Part shown: piece by piece, positions 18,001 to 27,700 of the stretch
Position numbering within the stretch: position 1 is the stretch's first letter
Layout of the letters: each line of letters starts with the position of its first letter
DNA from: Asticcacaulis sp. MM231
GTDB taxonomy: Bacteria; Pseudomonadota; Alphaproteobacteria; Caulobacterales; Caulobacteraceae
Direction of reading: 5' to 3'
DNA: 64,000 nucleotides
Assembly (NCBI RefSeq): GCF_964186625.1
Contig: NZ_OZ075108.1
Coordinates: 434,001-498,000 of the forward strand
The notes under the pieces: generated by a model
Told to the model about the DNA's origin: nothing
The model's input: the letters and a program-made list of their open reading frames with translations, nothing else
Databases searched by the model: none
Position numbers and translations under genes: made by a program

Positions 18001-18275
18001 ATCAGGCCGATGGCCACGGCGGTCAGCACGCTGTGCTGTAACTGATTGCCGCGGATAAAGCGGTCATTGGCGAGGATGTCGTTCTGACGGGCGGCATCCT
18101 GTGCGGCCGCGGTCTCGTCACCTTTTTCCTGATCGTACTGCCCGCTTATGACGGCGCTCAACGCGGTCAGGGCCTCGGGAAGCGTTGGGCCGGTGGCGCT
18201 AAGCTCGCCCTGCCGGACACGATAACCGCCGCCCGCCAGCAAGGATATCACCGGATGTGCTGCCTCGCTGCTCAT
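17997..18275 (-). CDS. Conserved-looking hypothetical protein, 92 residues
   Basis: Starts at ATG 18275, which has GGAAGG nine bases upstream; the frame is open to 18296. No signal peptide. The N-terminal half (PVISLLAGGGYRVRQGELSATGPTLPEAL) reads as a small beta hairpin plus helix, and the middle is hydrophilic and glutamine/alanine rich. I do not recognise the family. Its stop overlaps that of the TraB gene by three bases in tail-to-tail arrangement, a compact layout that supports both being real. Divergent from argD. Confidence 0.5.
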   Translation of the reverse strand: MSSEAAHPVISLLAGGGYRVRQGELSATGPTLPEALTALSAVISGQYDQEKGDETAAAQDAARQNDILANDRFIRGNQLQHSVLTAVAIGLI

Positions 18276-18402
18276 GAGTGCCCGCCTTCCTTGCATAAAT
18301 CTTCACCATACCGTCACTCGATACGCGCCCAAATATATTGACATTTCCCCCGGATGTCTACAAAACGCGCGCCTAGGCCCCCCACAGCTTAGACGCCTTT
18401 TT

Positions 18403-18429
18403 CCCTTGCGCGAGGTGCGCAGGGTTTTT
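18403..18429 (+). terminator. Terminator-like hairpin in the argD leader
   Basis: CCC-T-TGCGC (18403-18411) pairs with GCGCA-GGG (18417-18424), with one bulged T and a 5-base loop, followed by TTTTT (18425-18429). It ends only 22 bases before the argD ATG. No gene on the plus strand ends nearby, so it could be an attenuator in the argD leader. Confidence 0.5.
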
Positions 18430-18451
18430 CGCCGTTTTTTGGGGTAATACC

Positions 18452-19654
18452 ATGGCTCAGTCGGAAGATCATTTGTTTGGTGTGTATGCGCGGGCGCCTA
18501 TCGAGGTGGAACGCGGTGAAGGCAGCCGACTGTATGACCGATCGGGCCGTGAATATCTCGATTTTGTGCAGGGCATCGCCGTCAATGGCCTCGGCCATGC
18601 CAACCCGATTCTGATCGCGGCGATGACCGAACAGGCGAAGAAGCTGTGGCACGTCTCCAACATCTTCCGCATCCCCGGTCAGGACGAACTGGCGGGCAAG
18701 CTGTGCGCCACGTCCTTCGCCGATCAGGTGTTTTTCACCAATTCGGGCACCGAGGCGGTCGAGTGCGCCCTCAAGCTGGCGCGCAAGTATCATGCTTCCA
18801 AAGGGCACGAAGAGCGCATCGATGTCATCGGTTTCCAGGGCGCCTTCCACGGCCGCACCTATGCTGCCGTGACCGCTGCCGGCAACCAGACCTATCTCGA
18901 TGGTTTTGGCCCGCGCCTGCCGGGCTTCGTCAATGTGTCGCTCGATGACCACGAAGCCATCCGTGCGGCGGCTGAAGCCCCGACATCGGCGGCCATTCTG
19001 GTCGAGCCGGTGCAGGGTGAGGGCGGCGCACGCGCCCTGACCGACGCTGAGCTGCACATGTTGCGCGATCTCTGCGATGCCAACGGCCTGCTGCTGATCT
19101 TCGATGAAATCCAGTGCGGCATGGGGCGGAGCGGCAAGCTGTGGGCCTATGAGCATTCCGGCGTCGCACCCGATGTCATGTGCATCGCCAAGGCGCTCGG
19201 CGGCGGTTTCCCGATCGGCGCCTGCCTTGCCACGCGCGAGGCGGCTTCCGGCATGGTGGTCGGTTCGCACGGCTCCACCTTCGGCGGTAATCCGCTGGCG
19301 ATGGCCGTCGGCATCGCAGCCTTCGATGAAATCTCGAAGCCGGAACTGCTCGACAATGTCGTCAAGGTGTCGGGTTATCTCAAGCAGCAGCTTGAGGGTC
19401 TTAAGCAGACCTGGCCCGACATGATCGTCGATGTGCGCGGCAAGGGGCTGCTCATCGGGGTCAAGCTCAAGCCGAACAACCGCGAGATCATGGCTCTGGC
19501 ACGTGACCATGGCCTGCTGGTGGCCGGCGGTGGCGACAACTGCATCCGCCTGTTGCCGGCGCTGAACATGACCGAGGCCGACGCCCGCGAGGCGCTGGAA
19601 CGTCTGGAAACGACCTTCGCTGCTGCCCGCGAAAAAGCTAAAGAAACCGCTTAA
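18452..19654 (+). CDS. argD: Acetylornithine aminotransferase (class III PLP)
   Basis: 400 residues, typical of ArgD. It converts N-acetylglutamate semialdehyde to N-acetylornithine in arginine synthesis, and many members also act as succinyldiaminopimelate aminotransferase. Landmarks: NSGTEAVECALKLARK (PLP phosphate site, about 96-111), GAFHGRT, the FDEIQCGMGR aspartate that contacts the pyridine nitrogen, and CIAKALGGGFPIG with the Schiff-base lysine near 248. Followed by argF after an intergenic hairpin repeat. A terminator-like hairpin sits just upstream of the ATG, and GGGG precedes the start by about eight bases. Confidence 0.95.
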   Translation: MAQSEDHLFGVYARAPIEVERGEGSRLYDRSGREYLDFVQGIAVNGLGHANPILIAAMTEQAKKLWHVSNIFRIPGQDELAGKLCATSFADQVFFTNSGTEAVECALKLARKYHASKGHEERIDVIGFQGAFHGRTYAAVTAAGNQTYLDGFGPRLPGFVNVSLDDHEAIRAAAEAPTSAAILVEPVQGEGGARALTDAELHMLRDLCDANGLLLIFDEIQCGMGRSGKLWAYEHSGVAPDVMCIAKALGGGFPIGACLATREAASGMVVGSHGSTFGGNPLAMAVGIAAFDEISKPELLDNVVKVSGYLKQQLEGLKQTWPDMIVDVRGKGLLIGVKLKPNNREIMALARDHGLLVAGGGDNCIRLLPALNMTEADAREALERLETTFAAAREKAKETA

Positions 19655-19661
19655 ATCAGAG

Positions 19662-19780
19662 CCCCCTCATCCGGCCCTTTGGGCCACCTTCTCCCCGTAA
19701 ACGGGGAGAAGGGAAACCGGATCGATAAGGCTCAATGCCCCCTCGCCCCGTTTATGGGACGAGGGTTGGTTAAGGGGCCT
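19662..19780. repeat. Intergenic palindromic repeat between argD and argF
   Basis: Contains a perfect 12-bp inverted repeat, CCTTCTCCCCGT (19687-19698) with ACGGGGAGAAGG (19701-19712), plus GGCCC/GGGCC and further CCCC/GGGG-rich arms. It resembles the short dispersed palindromes common between bacterial genes. It may stabilise or modulate the argD-argF transcript. Confidence 0.65.
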
Positions 19781-19800
19781 TTCATCACTTGGAGTCACCA

Positions 19801-20739
19801 ATGACCCGCCATTTTCTCGATATTTCCGACCTGACCGGCGAAGAGCTGCGTGCCATCGTTGATGACGCCCACGCCCGCAAGCGTCTGCGCCTCGGCTGGC
19901 CCAAGGGCAAGCCGGATGCGGATGCGCCGGGCAAGGACCGCGTGCTGGCCATGATCTTCCAGAAGAATTCGACGCGCACGCGCTTCTCGTTCGATGCCGC
20001 CATCCGCCAGCTTGGCGGTCAGGCGATCATCTCGACCGCGAATGACATGCAACTCGGTCGCGGCGAGCCCGTGGAAGATACCGCCCGCGTGCTGTCGCGC
20101 ATGGTCGACGCCATCATGATCCGCGCCAACGAACACGACGACGTGCTGCGCCTTGCCAAGACCTCCGAAGTGCCGGTGGTCAACGGCCTGACCAACCAGT
20201 CGCATCCGTGCCAGATCATCGCCGATATCATGACGATCGAGGAGCATCGCGGTGCCATTGAAGGCAAGGTTCTGGCCTGGGTCAGCGATGGCAACAATGT
20301 CTGCAACAGCCTGATCCACGCGGCGGCGCGCTTCGGTTTCACCCTGCGTATCGCCTGCCCGGCCGGCTATAAGCCCTCGACCGAAGCCATGGTCTTTGCG
20401 TCAGAATCGCGCGCCCACGTCACGGTGACGCAAGACCCCGAAGAGGCCGTGCGCGGCGCCGATGTCGTGCTGGCCGATACCTGGGTCAGTATGGGTGATC
20501 TCGATCACGATGAACGCCTGGAAGCCTTCCAGTCCTATCAGGTCAATGCCGACTTGATGAAGCTGGCCAAGCCTGACGCCCTGTTCCTCCATTGCTTGCC
20601 CGCTCACCGGGGCGAGGAAGTGACCGAGGATGTGATCGACGGGCCGCAATCGGTGATCTGGGACGAGGCCGAAAACCGCATACATGCGCAAAAAGCCATA
20701 CTGGCCTGGTGTTTTAGCGCGCCATCTCTGGCCGACTAA
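19801..20739 (+). CDS. argF: Ornithine carbamoyltransferase
   Basis: 312 residues from the ATG at 19801, with GGAG six bases upstream; the frame opens at 19789. It makes citrulline from ornithine and carbamoyl phosphate. Landmarks: NSTRTRFSF (carbamoyl-phosphate loop, about 57-65), [11 protein letters not shown] (about 133-143), DTWVSMGD, and [11 protein letters not shown] (ornithine-binding cysteine loop, about 265-275). It follows argD in the same direction. The downstream region is displaced by IS630, which begins 16 bases after the stop. A GCGGGTAC hairpin that would have followed argF is now 2.6 kb away. Confidence 0.96.
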   Translation: MTRHFLDISDLTGEELRAIVDDAHARKRLRLGWPKGKPDADAPGKDRVLAMIFQKNSTRTRFSFDAAIRQLGGQAIISTANDMQLGRGEPVEDTARVLSRMVDAIMIRANEHDDVLRLAKTSEVPVVNGLTNQSHPCQIIADIMTIEEHRGAIEGKVLAWVSDGNNVCNSLIHAAARFGFTLRIACPAGYKPSTEAMVFASESRAHVTVTQDPEEAVRGADVVLADTWVSMGDLDHDERLEAFQSYQVNADLMKLAKPDALFLHCLPAHRGEEVTEDVIDGPQSVIWDEAENRIHAQKAILAWCFSAPSLAD

Positions 20740-20755
20740 TACGCAGTATGCGCTA

Positions 20756-21890
20756 GTGTTGCGGAATCAACGGATGGATTCCCTTGATCTTGCAAATATG
20801 CGAGTCTGTGTCGATGGACATGGACAAAAGGCTGTTGCTGTCGCCTGAGGCTCGGGTGCGGTTGGAAGGTTGGGTGGCGGACCGGAACACGCCGCAGAAG
20901 CTTGTTTGGCGTGCGCGGATCGTGCTGATGTGGGCGGACGCGGCGAGTTTGGCGTCGATTGTGCGGACGCTGGGCAAGACCAAGAAGACGGCCTACCGCT
21001 GGCGCGATCGTTATCTTGAGCAGGGTGTCGATGGGCTTGGGCGCGACGCGACCCGGCCTGGCCGTAAGACGCCGTTGAGCGCCGAAGTCATTGCGCGTGT
21101 GGTCGAGATGACGCTGCGACAGAAGCCACCGGCTGCCACGCAATGGAGCGCGCGCACGCTTGCCAAGGCGGTGGGTCTGAGCCACACCAGCGTACAGCGC
21201 ATTTGGAGCGCGCATGGGCTCAAGCCCCATTTGACCAAGACGTTCAAACTGTCGAACGACAAGCAGTTCGTCGAGAAGGTGACGGACGTCGTCGGTCTCT
21301 ATCTTGATCCGCCGGACCGGGCACTGGTGTTCTCGGTCGATGAGAAGTCACAGATCCAGGCGCTGGACCGCACCCAACCGGGCCTGCCAATGAAGAAGGG
21401 GCGGGCGGGAACGATGACCCACGACTATAAGCGGCATGGCACGACGACACTGTTCGCCGCCCTCGATGTCGCCACCGGCAGGGTGATCGGCGAATGCATG
21501 AAACGTCATCGGCACCAGGAATGGCTCAAATTCCTTCGACTCATCGACCGCAGCACGCCCAAGGGCTTCGACCTGCACCTGATCGCCGACAACTATGCCA
21601 CCCATAAGCATCCGGCGGTCAAAGCATGGCTGGCCAAACATCCTCGCTTCCACATGCATTTCACCCCCACTTCGGCGTCCTGGCTCAATCAGGTCGAACG
21701 CTTTTTCGGCTTGATAACAGGCGATCGCATCCGCTGCGGCGTGTTCAAGAGTGTCGCCGAACTCGAAGGCGCAATTCAAGACTATCTCGATCATCACAAC
21801 GCCGATCCAAAGCCCTTCGTTTGGACCAAATCCGCTACAGACATTCTTGAAAAGGTCGCCAGGGGGCGACAGGCGTTAAAGTCACAACAC
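20756..21890 (+). mobile_element. IS630-family insertion sequence, TA target
   Basis: The ends are GTGTTG...CAACAC flanked by TA at 20754-20755 and 21891-21892, as expected for IS630/Tc1-type insertion into TA. The ancestral target appears to be GCTAGC. It carries one transposase. The right boundary was later used as target by the IS701 element (CTAG at 21890-21893, repeated at 23327-23330). Confidence 0.88.
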
Positions 21891-21893
21891 TAG
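20814..21893 (+). CDS. IS630-family transposase
   Basis: 359 residues from the ATG at 20814; an upstream ATG at 20784 is also in frame. An N-terminal helix-turn-helix region (about 25-130, with KTKKTAYRWRDRYLEQG and a second HTH GLSHTSVQRIWSAHGLKPH) precedes a DDE_3 catalytic domain: D in FSVDEKSQIQ, D in LIADNYATHKH, E in SWLNQVERFF. The stop codon TAG is formed by the TA target duplication plus the following base, so the frame ends exactly at the element boundary. Intact. Confidence 0.93.
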   Translation: MDMDKRLLLSPEARVRLEGWVADRNTPQKLVWRARIVLMWADAASLASIVRTLGKTKKTAYRWRDRYLEQGVDGLGRDATRPGRKTPLSAEVIARVVEMTLRQKPPAATQWSARTLAKAVGLSHTSVQRIWSAHGLKPHLTKTFKLSNDKQFVEKVTDVVGLYLDPPDRALVFSVDEKSQIQALDRTQPGLPMKKGRAGTMTHDYKRHGTTTLFAALDVATGRVIGECMKRHRHQEWLKFLRLIDRSTPKGFDLHLIADNYATHKHPAVKAWLAKHPRFHMHFTPTSASWLNQVERFFGLITGDRIRCGVFKSVAELEGAIQDYLDHHNADPKPFVWTKSATDILEKVARGRQALKSQH

Positions 21894-23326
21894 CACTACT
21901 TTGGCAGAAAATGAATTTTGAGGATTCCCCCGGCTGACATTGCGTGATTCATAGAGAGCCAGCTTTAAGGAGACTGGCGATGTCGGAACATTGGCGCGTA
22001 GATTTGGAAGATTGGTTGACGCCCTTCCTGGTGGCCTTGCGGCATAAGACCCGGATGCGGCTGTGCCCTGCCTATATTGCAGGCCTGATTGGCCCGGGTG
22101 ACCGCAAGAGTGTCCAGCCGATGGCCGCCCGCGATGGCGAGTTTGGCTATGACCAACTCCATCATTTTGTCTCTGACGGCGTTTGGGAAAGTGGACCGCT
22201 TGAAGCCGTTCTCCTGAAGGAGGCCGACCGTCTGGTGGGGGATGATGCCGGTTATCTTGTCATCGATGACACGGCGCTGCCGAAAAAGGGCAGCCATTCG
22301 GTTGGCGTGGCGGCGCAATATGCTTCCTCGCTTGGCAAGACGTCCAACTGCCAGTCGCTTGTTTCGGTGACGCTGGCATCGCGCGAAGTGCCTGTGATGG
22401 TGGGCCTGCGCCTGTTCTTGCCCGAGAGTTGGACGAATGATGTCGCGCGGATGAACCGGGCTCGGGTCCCGCAAGAATGCCAGGTTGCCCTGACAAAGCC
22501 GGAGATCGCCATTGAGGAAATTGATCGTGTTATAGCCTCTGGGGCCCGGTTCGGGTGCGTGCTGGCCGATGCTGGCTATGGGTCAAGCGGGCCGTTCCGC
22601 GAGGCCCTGAGCAAGCGCGACCTGTTGTGGGCCGTCGGCATATCACGGCGTCAGAATGTGTATCAGGCAGACGTCGGCCTAATCTTCCCGGAAGCGGCAA
22701 CCGGAAGGCGGCGCAAATACCATGTCCCTGACGATGTTGCTGTCTCTGCCGAAAAGATGTTGGCTGATGGGAAATGGAAGAAAGTAAGTTGGCGGCGCGG
22801 AACCAAAGGCAAGCTGAACTGCCAGTTTGCCGCTTGCCGCGTTCGGGTCGCAGATGGCCACAGGCATCGTATGAGCGACGGTCGTGTCCAAGCCATGCCT
22901 GGCGAGGAGGAGGTCTGGCTGGTCGGGGAAAGGCGTTCAACCGGAGAACAGAAATACTACCTGTCAAACCTGCCTGCCGACGCCCCCCTCAAGATGCTAG
23001 CCGCGGCTATCAAGGCAAGGTGGATCTGCGAACAGGCACATCAGCAACTCAAGGAAGAGCTTGGGCTTGATCACTTCGAAGGCAGGTCATGGACCGGTTT
23101 GCACCGACATTGTCTAATGGCGATGATCGCTTTTGCATTTCTCCAATCCCGCCGCCTCAAAGCAGCGGGACGAAAAAAAAAGAGTCGGGGGGCCACCGCC
23201 TCAGCCGACAATGCCCGCCATCCGCCAGGCCATTCTCGACCTCTTCATGCGACCGCCACCAAGGCGCTGTCCCCACTGTGACAAACGCCTCGCCGAGCCC
23301 GCCAAGAATAATATGCCAAAGTAGTG
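21894..23326 (+). mobile_element. IS701-family insertion sequence inserted at the IS630 right end
   Basis: Inverted ends share CACTACTTTGGCA (21894-21906 and inverted 23314-23326). It is flanked by CTAG at 21890-21893 and 23327-23330. The left CTAG uses the last base of IS630 plus its TA duplication, showing that this element arrived after IS630. 1433 bp. Confidence 0.88.
21980..23281 (+). CDS. IS701-family transposase with shifted C terminus
   Basis: Starts at ATG 21980 with AAGGAG seven bases upstream. DDE_5-type nuclease fold: D in LVIDDTALPKKG, D in VLADAGYGSSG, E in RWICEQAHQQLKEELG. 433 residues as read. The last part (after GRKKK, residue ~400) is low-complexity and unlike the family. 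In the frame one base further on, the sequence reads GPPPQPTMPAIRQAILDLF and RRCPHC, the expected IS701 tail, and stops at 23324 beside the inverted repeat. The shift falls at a run of nine A (23173-23181) followed by six G. Slippage at the A run or a real mutation could explain it. Confidence 0.85.
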   Translation: MSEHWRVDLEDWLTPFLVALRHKTRMRLCPAYIAGLIGPGDRKSVQPMAARDGEFGYDQLHHFVSDGVWESGPLEAVLLKEADRLVGDDAGYLVIDDTALPKKGSHSVGVAAQYASSLGKTSNCQSLVSVTLASREVPVMVGLRLFLPESWTNDVARMNRARVPQECQVALTKPEIAIEEIDRVIASGARFGCVLADAGYGSSGPFREALSKRDLLWAVGISRRQNVYQADVGLIFPEAATGRRRKYHVPDDVAVSAEKMLADGKWKKVSWRRGTKGKLNCQFAACRVRVADGHRHRMSDGRVQAMPGEEEVWLVGERRSTGEQKYYLSNLPADAPLKMLAAAIKARWICEQAHQQLKEELGLDHFEGRSWTGLHRHCLMAMIAFAFLQSRRLKAAGRKKKSRGATASADNARHPPGHSRPLHATATKALSPL

Positions 23327-23329
23327 CTA

Positions 23330-23350
23330 GCGGGTACGAGATGTACCCGC
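23330..23350 (+). terminator. Hairpin possibly derived from the original argF 3' end
   Basis: GCGGGTAC (23330-23337), loop GAGAT, GTACCCGC (23343-23350). No T run follows. It lies just outside the IS701 right target copy and would have been about 20 bases after argF before IS630 and IS701 inserted. Confidence 0.35.
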
Positions 23351-23403
23351 GTCGCTTGCCGGCTATTATCGTCACAAGGCTGACGGCAAAAAGCGTGACG
23401 CTA

Positions 23404-24279
23404 TTATTTTGCCGGAAACAGGGCGCGGATGGCTTCAGTCGCCGCCGGATGATAGATCGTGCTGTGTTTTTCGGTCGGGTAGGGCCTGTAGGTCCACGTA
23501 ACCGATGACCCTGCGTCGGAACGCAAGGCGGCGACAAGCCGGTCCATGCCGGTTTGCATTGTCCCGCCTTCATCGGCAATGGCAAGCCACAGCGCATAGT
23601 GCGCCGGACGTGACCCCTTGAGGAGCTTTTCTGCGTCTTTCGACAGGCGTTCGCCATCCCACCATAGGCTGGGGCTGATAGCGATATAGTCCTTGAACAG
23701 GGAGCCGCTGCGCAGAGCGGTTTCGACGACAAACAGGCCGGCCAGGGATTCGCCCATAAGGGCGTTCGTGCCATTGGCGCGATAGGTGGCATTGATCAAG
23801 GGGCGCAGTTCGTCAATGAGAAAGCGTCGGAACAGGGCGGCTTTTCCGCTCGTGGGGAAGTCCTTCTGTTCCTGCGGGTCACGGGTCGGGGCGGTGAATT
23901 CCGCCTTGCGGTCCTGGCTTTCGATGCCGACCACAATCATGGCAGCGCTGGCGCCCCATGTGCCGCCTTGCTGCACAAGGCTGGCGATGTGGGCGAAATC
24001 CTGCCAGTCGGCCCCGCCATCGAGCAGATAGAGCACGGGATAGCGTGTGGCCGCGTTTTCAGGATCATCGTAGCCGGTCGGCAGCGAAATGTTGACGCGT
24101 CGGGTATGACCCAGGGCAAGGGACTGAATATCGTAGCCCTTGCCGATCTCGATAGGTTCGCCGGGGCCGGTCAGTTTCGTCTCTGCGTGCGCTATCTGCC
24201 CGACAGAACTCCAAATGGCGCAGGCGCCTGCGCCGGCAAGCCATTGACGCTTCGAGAGGCTGAAGGTTTGCGTAGGCAT
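23404..24279 (-). CDS. Exported alpha/beta-hydrolase esterase (IroE/Fes-like, COG2819 type)
   Basis: 291 residues from ATG 24279, with AAGGA ten bases upstream. The N terminus (SKRQWLAGAGACAIW, cut after AHA near 32) looks like an export signal, similar to a Tat signal but with KR in place of RR. The mature protein has the putative-esterase fold: RYPVLYLLDGGADW (oxyanion region), the nucleophile elbow GESLAG near residue 167, ISPSLWWD, and the His in EKHSTIYHPA near 273. Members cleave siderophore or other esters in the periplasm. The substrate is not determined. Downstream lies the IS630/IS701 pair. Confidence 0.8.
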   Translation of the reverse strand: MPTQTFSLSKRQWLAGAGACAIWSSVGQIAHAETKLTGPGEPIEIGKGYDIQSLALGHTRRVNISLPTGYDDPENAATRYPVLYLLDGGADWQDFAHIASLVQQGGTWGASAAMIVVGIESQDRKAEFTAPTRDPQEQKDFPTSGKAALFRRFLIDELRPLINATYRANGTNALMGESLAGLFVVETALRSGSLFKDYIAISPSLWWDGERLSKDAEKLLKGSRPAHYALWLAIADEGGTMQTGMDRLVAALRSDAGSSVTWTYRPYPTEKHSTIYHPAATEAIRALFPAK

Positions 24280-24314
24280 AGGCGGCGTCCTTGTCAGGTG
24301 GTCCTGGGCGATAA

Positions 24315-24545
24315 TTAATAGCGTTCTGGTGGTTTGGTCTGTATGCCGAGCAGGTTGAGCAGATGCACGACCATAAACAGACTAACGGTGAAGGCCAGTA
24401 TCATCAGGAAGCGCCACGGCACCATACGCGGCCCCTTGCGGATATCCAGGGGACGCGCACCCATATAGCCGAAAAAAGCCGTCAGAATGGCTGAGACAGA
24501 GGCGAGAATCACGGTAAGGGTAAGGCTAAGTTCCATCCCGCGCAT
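24315..24545 (-). CDS. Small two-helix membrane protein, unknown function
   Basis: 76 residues; the start could be ATG 24545 or ATG 24536 (MELSLTLTV), neither with a good ribosome site. Two hydrophobic segments (about 7-27 and 46-67) flank a positively charged loop (RPLDIRKGPRMVPWR). The C terminus is polar (GIQTKPPERY). The sequence has the look of a conserved inner-membrane protein of alphaproteobacteria, but I cannot name the family. It lies upstream of the esterase on the same strand, with a 35-base gap, so the two may form an operon. Confidence 0.6.
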   Translation of the reverse strand: MRGMELSLTLTVILASVSAILTAFFGYMGARPLDIRKGPRMVPWRFLMILAFTVSLFMVVHLLNLLGIQTKPPERY

Positions 24546-24684
24546 ATGTAGGGGATCGGGCGTCGAGGCAAGGTCGCGCGCTGAAAATCAGCCTTTTCCT
24601 GCCCCACTGTGTCTTTTCCTGCATCTGGCGAAAAACGCCTTTTCAAGTTTCCACAGAAGATTAGTGCGCTCCTACATATAGTGG

Positions 24685-24750
24685 TTAACAAAGTGTTTAC
24701 ACCCAACATAATGCGGTCTACGCTCGTTTTCTGACGAAGTTAGGGGAATC
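24685..24750 (+). promoter_or_regulatory. CtrA-like half-matched box and GANTC site before podJ
   Basis: TTAA-N7-TTTA at 24685-24699 is one mismatch from the CtrA consensus. GAATC at 24746-24750, two bases before the ATG, is a GANTC site methylated by CcrM in Caulobacterales. In Caulobacter podJ transcription is timed by cell-cycle regulators (established), which fits, but neither site has been tested here. Confidence 0.4.
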
Positions 24751-24752
24751 GC

Positions 24753-27700
24753 ATGAGCGCGAACGCACCTTGGAGTGTGAAGGGTATTGATGCCAAGGCG
24801 AGAGAAGTCGCCAAGGATCTGGCGCGCCGTTCCGGCATGACCCTCGGTGAATGGCTGAACCAGATGATTCTCGAAGGCGAGGACGTTGCGGCGCTGATTT
24901 CGCGTGAGCGCGCGCAATCCGAGCGAGTTGCTGCGCCTGTGCGTGCCGCTCGCCGTGCGCCTGAGCCCGAAATTTACGAAGAGGATGAGGCGGTCTACGA
25001 AGAGCGTCCGCGCGTTCGCCGCGCGCCCGCCTATCGTGAAGTTGGCTATAACGAACTGTCCGATACGGTAGGTCGCATGGCCCGTAATGACGTCCCTAAA
25101 AGTCGCTCGGCTGCGCCCTATTCGACCGGCGCCCGTCAGGGCGCTATGCCGGGCGATCTGCGCCGCAAGTCGATCTTCGAGGGTCGTCCGCGTTATGATG
25201 ATGGTTATACTGCTGAGGAAGCGCAGTATCAGGCGGCGTCCAGCGACCTGAGCCGCGTGGCGCGTGCGCTGGAGTCGCTCGGTGCGCGTATGGAAACGTC
25301 GGAAGCCCGTTCGGCCACTGCCGTGCGCGGTGTGTCGTCGGCCGTCGAAACCGTGCTCAGCCGCCTTGAGCGCTCCGAAGCCGCTCATGCCGAAACGCAA
25401 GGCCGCATCGAGGAGCAGTCACAAGAAGTCCAGTCGTCGTTTGAACGTTTGGCGCGGACCGAAGAAGATCATGGTCTGTTCGCCGAACGCCTTGAGCAGG
25501 CCGAACGACTGATCGACGCACAGGCCGAGCGTCTCGAAGGCTTGTCGGGCCACGTCCGCGAAGCCCGTGAGCGCGCGGCCAAGGTTGAGGAGCAACTGAA
25601 ATCGCCGCAGGCGCAGGAAGCGGTCCGCGCTGTTGAGGGCGCGCTCGGCAAGCTGGCCAACCAGCTTTATGAGGGTGAGGCCCGCACGCGCGACACCCTG
25701 CAGGACGTTCGTCAGGATATGGTCGGCCTGTCGCACCGCATGGCTCAAGTCGAGCTGCGCGATCCCGATCGTGCGGCGCAGGCCCTGATCGACAAGGTGG
25801 TGGCGCAACTGGCGCACCGTCTGGAAGCCGCCGAAGCCCAGACCAACGGCGCCATCAAGACGCTGGAGCAGGCCTTCAAGTCGCTCGACAGCCGCGTCAA
25901 TCGCGTCGAGGAAGGTGGCGATGTCACCGATTCGGAATCGATCAAGTCGCTGACCGGCCTGGCTGCCGATCTGTCGCGCCGTGTCGAGGAATTGCGTCAG
26001 GACCTGTTCAGCGCCCTTCAGACCGGCAAGCAGGAAACCATAGAACTGGCGGTCAAGGTCGTCGGTGAGCGCATCGAGCAGTCGGAGCAGCGCTCCGCCG
26101 GCGCTATCGAAAAGCTCGGACAGGACGTCCTGCGCGTGGCCGATAATCTTAACCGTCGCGTCGCCGGCGTCGAGGCCAGCAGCCACGAACAACTGACCCG
26201 CGTCAGCCGCGATGTTCAGCGTGTCGCCGATTCGATCGACGGCCGCCTCAGTCGTACTGAGAATACCCACGCTCAGGCGCTGGAACGTCTCGGCGGCGAA
26301 ATCGCACGCATTTCCGAGCGCCTAGGCACCAAGGTGACAGAATCCGAGCGCCGTACCGCCCAGGTGCTGGGTGCCGTCAGCGAGCAGTTCGAGCAGCAGC
26401 GCGAACAGGCGCGCGGCGAACTGGCCGATCGTATTCGCCAAAGCGAGGAGCGCACCGCCAAGCTTCTGGAAGAGACCCGCGCCCGCATCGATTCGCGCCT
26501 GGCCCATGTCCAGACCCAGAGTTCTGTTGCAGGAATCGGTGCTCAAGCCTGCGGCCCGCACCGCACCGGAACGTGCCGAGCGCGCGCCGGAGGCCTCCTT
26601 GCCGAACCCCTTCGCCTCAGCCCCGCAAGCTGAGCCCGATGTCGACGCCTTTGATCCTGAGCCCGTGGGGGCCGTTGCGGCACATGACGAGCCGCTCGAT
26701 CTGACCGGCGAACTTCTCGGCGGCATCGCTGATTTCGGCAACAGTCATTTCAAGCCGGATTTCGATCCGTTCGAAGAGGACGATATCGAAGCCGATTTCG
26801 TCACCGCGCCGAAGACCGCCGCGCCTGTGAAGGCGGCGCCGCCGGCGTTTGCACACGATGACGACGATGACAGCGATCCGTTCGCCGATATTGAGGTGTC
26901 ACGCAAGACCGCGCCGCGCGTATCGACGGTGACCGAAGGTTCGGCCGGTGCGGCCGCTGCCTTCGCCGAAACGCGCCTTCAGGCGTCCATCAGCGAAGAC
27001 ATGCCGCGCGTGCATAACCTGTTTGATGATGAAGACGATATCGCGCCGGACGCCGCCGCCGTGTCGCTCTCGACGCGTGACGCCCTGGCTGCCGCCCGCG
27101 CCGCCGTCCGCGCCAGTATAGAAGGCACAGAAGAACGCGGCCTCGGTCTGCTGAAATCGGGCCCGTCGCGCGCCCGCGGTGTCAAGCCGGAAGCCAAGCC
27201 GAAAGGCAAGGATGGCACTTTCATGAACGCCGTTAAGGCGTCCTCGATTGCCATGGGCGTCGTCGCGGTTGGCACTGTCGGATTCTTGGGCACGAATCTC
27301 CTTCAAAAAGAAAAGGCCGAAACGCCGATCATCGCTTCGGCGCTGAATGTGGAGCCGTCCGACACGCAGAATCAGCAGAACCTCAAGACGCGCTATGATC
27401 TGGCCCTGCAATCCCTGACCGCCCAGGACCCCAAGGCGGTGGATACCCTCAAAATGGTCGCCAATCAGGGCTATGCCCCGGCACAATACAAGCTCGGCCT
27501 TATCTATAAGGGTGATGAAGGTAAGCTGGCTCCGGTCGATAAGGCGCAGGCCCGTACCTGGATCAAGCGCGCGGCCGAAGGTGGCGTACCCAACGCCATG
27601 TTCATGCTGGGCTCGATGTACTACAACGGTGAAGGTGGCGAGCAGGATCGTTCGACGGCGGCCATGTGGTTCCGTAAGTCGGCTGAGCGCGGCGTGGTCG

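Noticed and set aside
23089..23508. Alternative continuation of the IS701 transposase in the third frame
   Set aside because: It lacks the PPPQP...CPHC tail and runs past the element's inverted repeat into flanking DNA.
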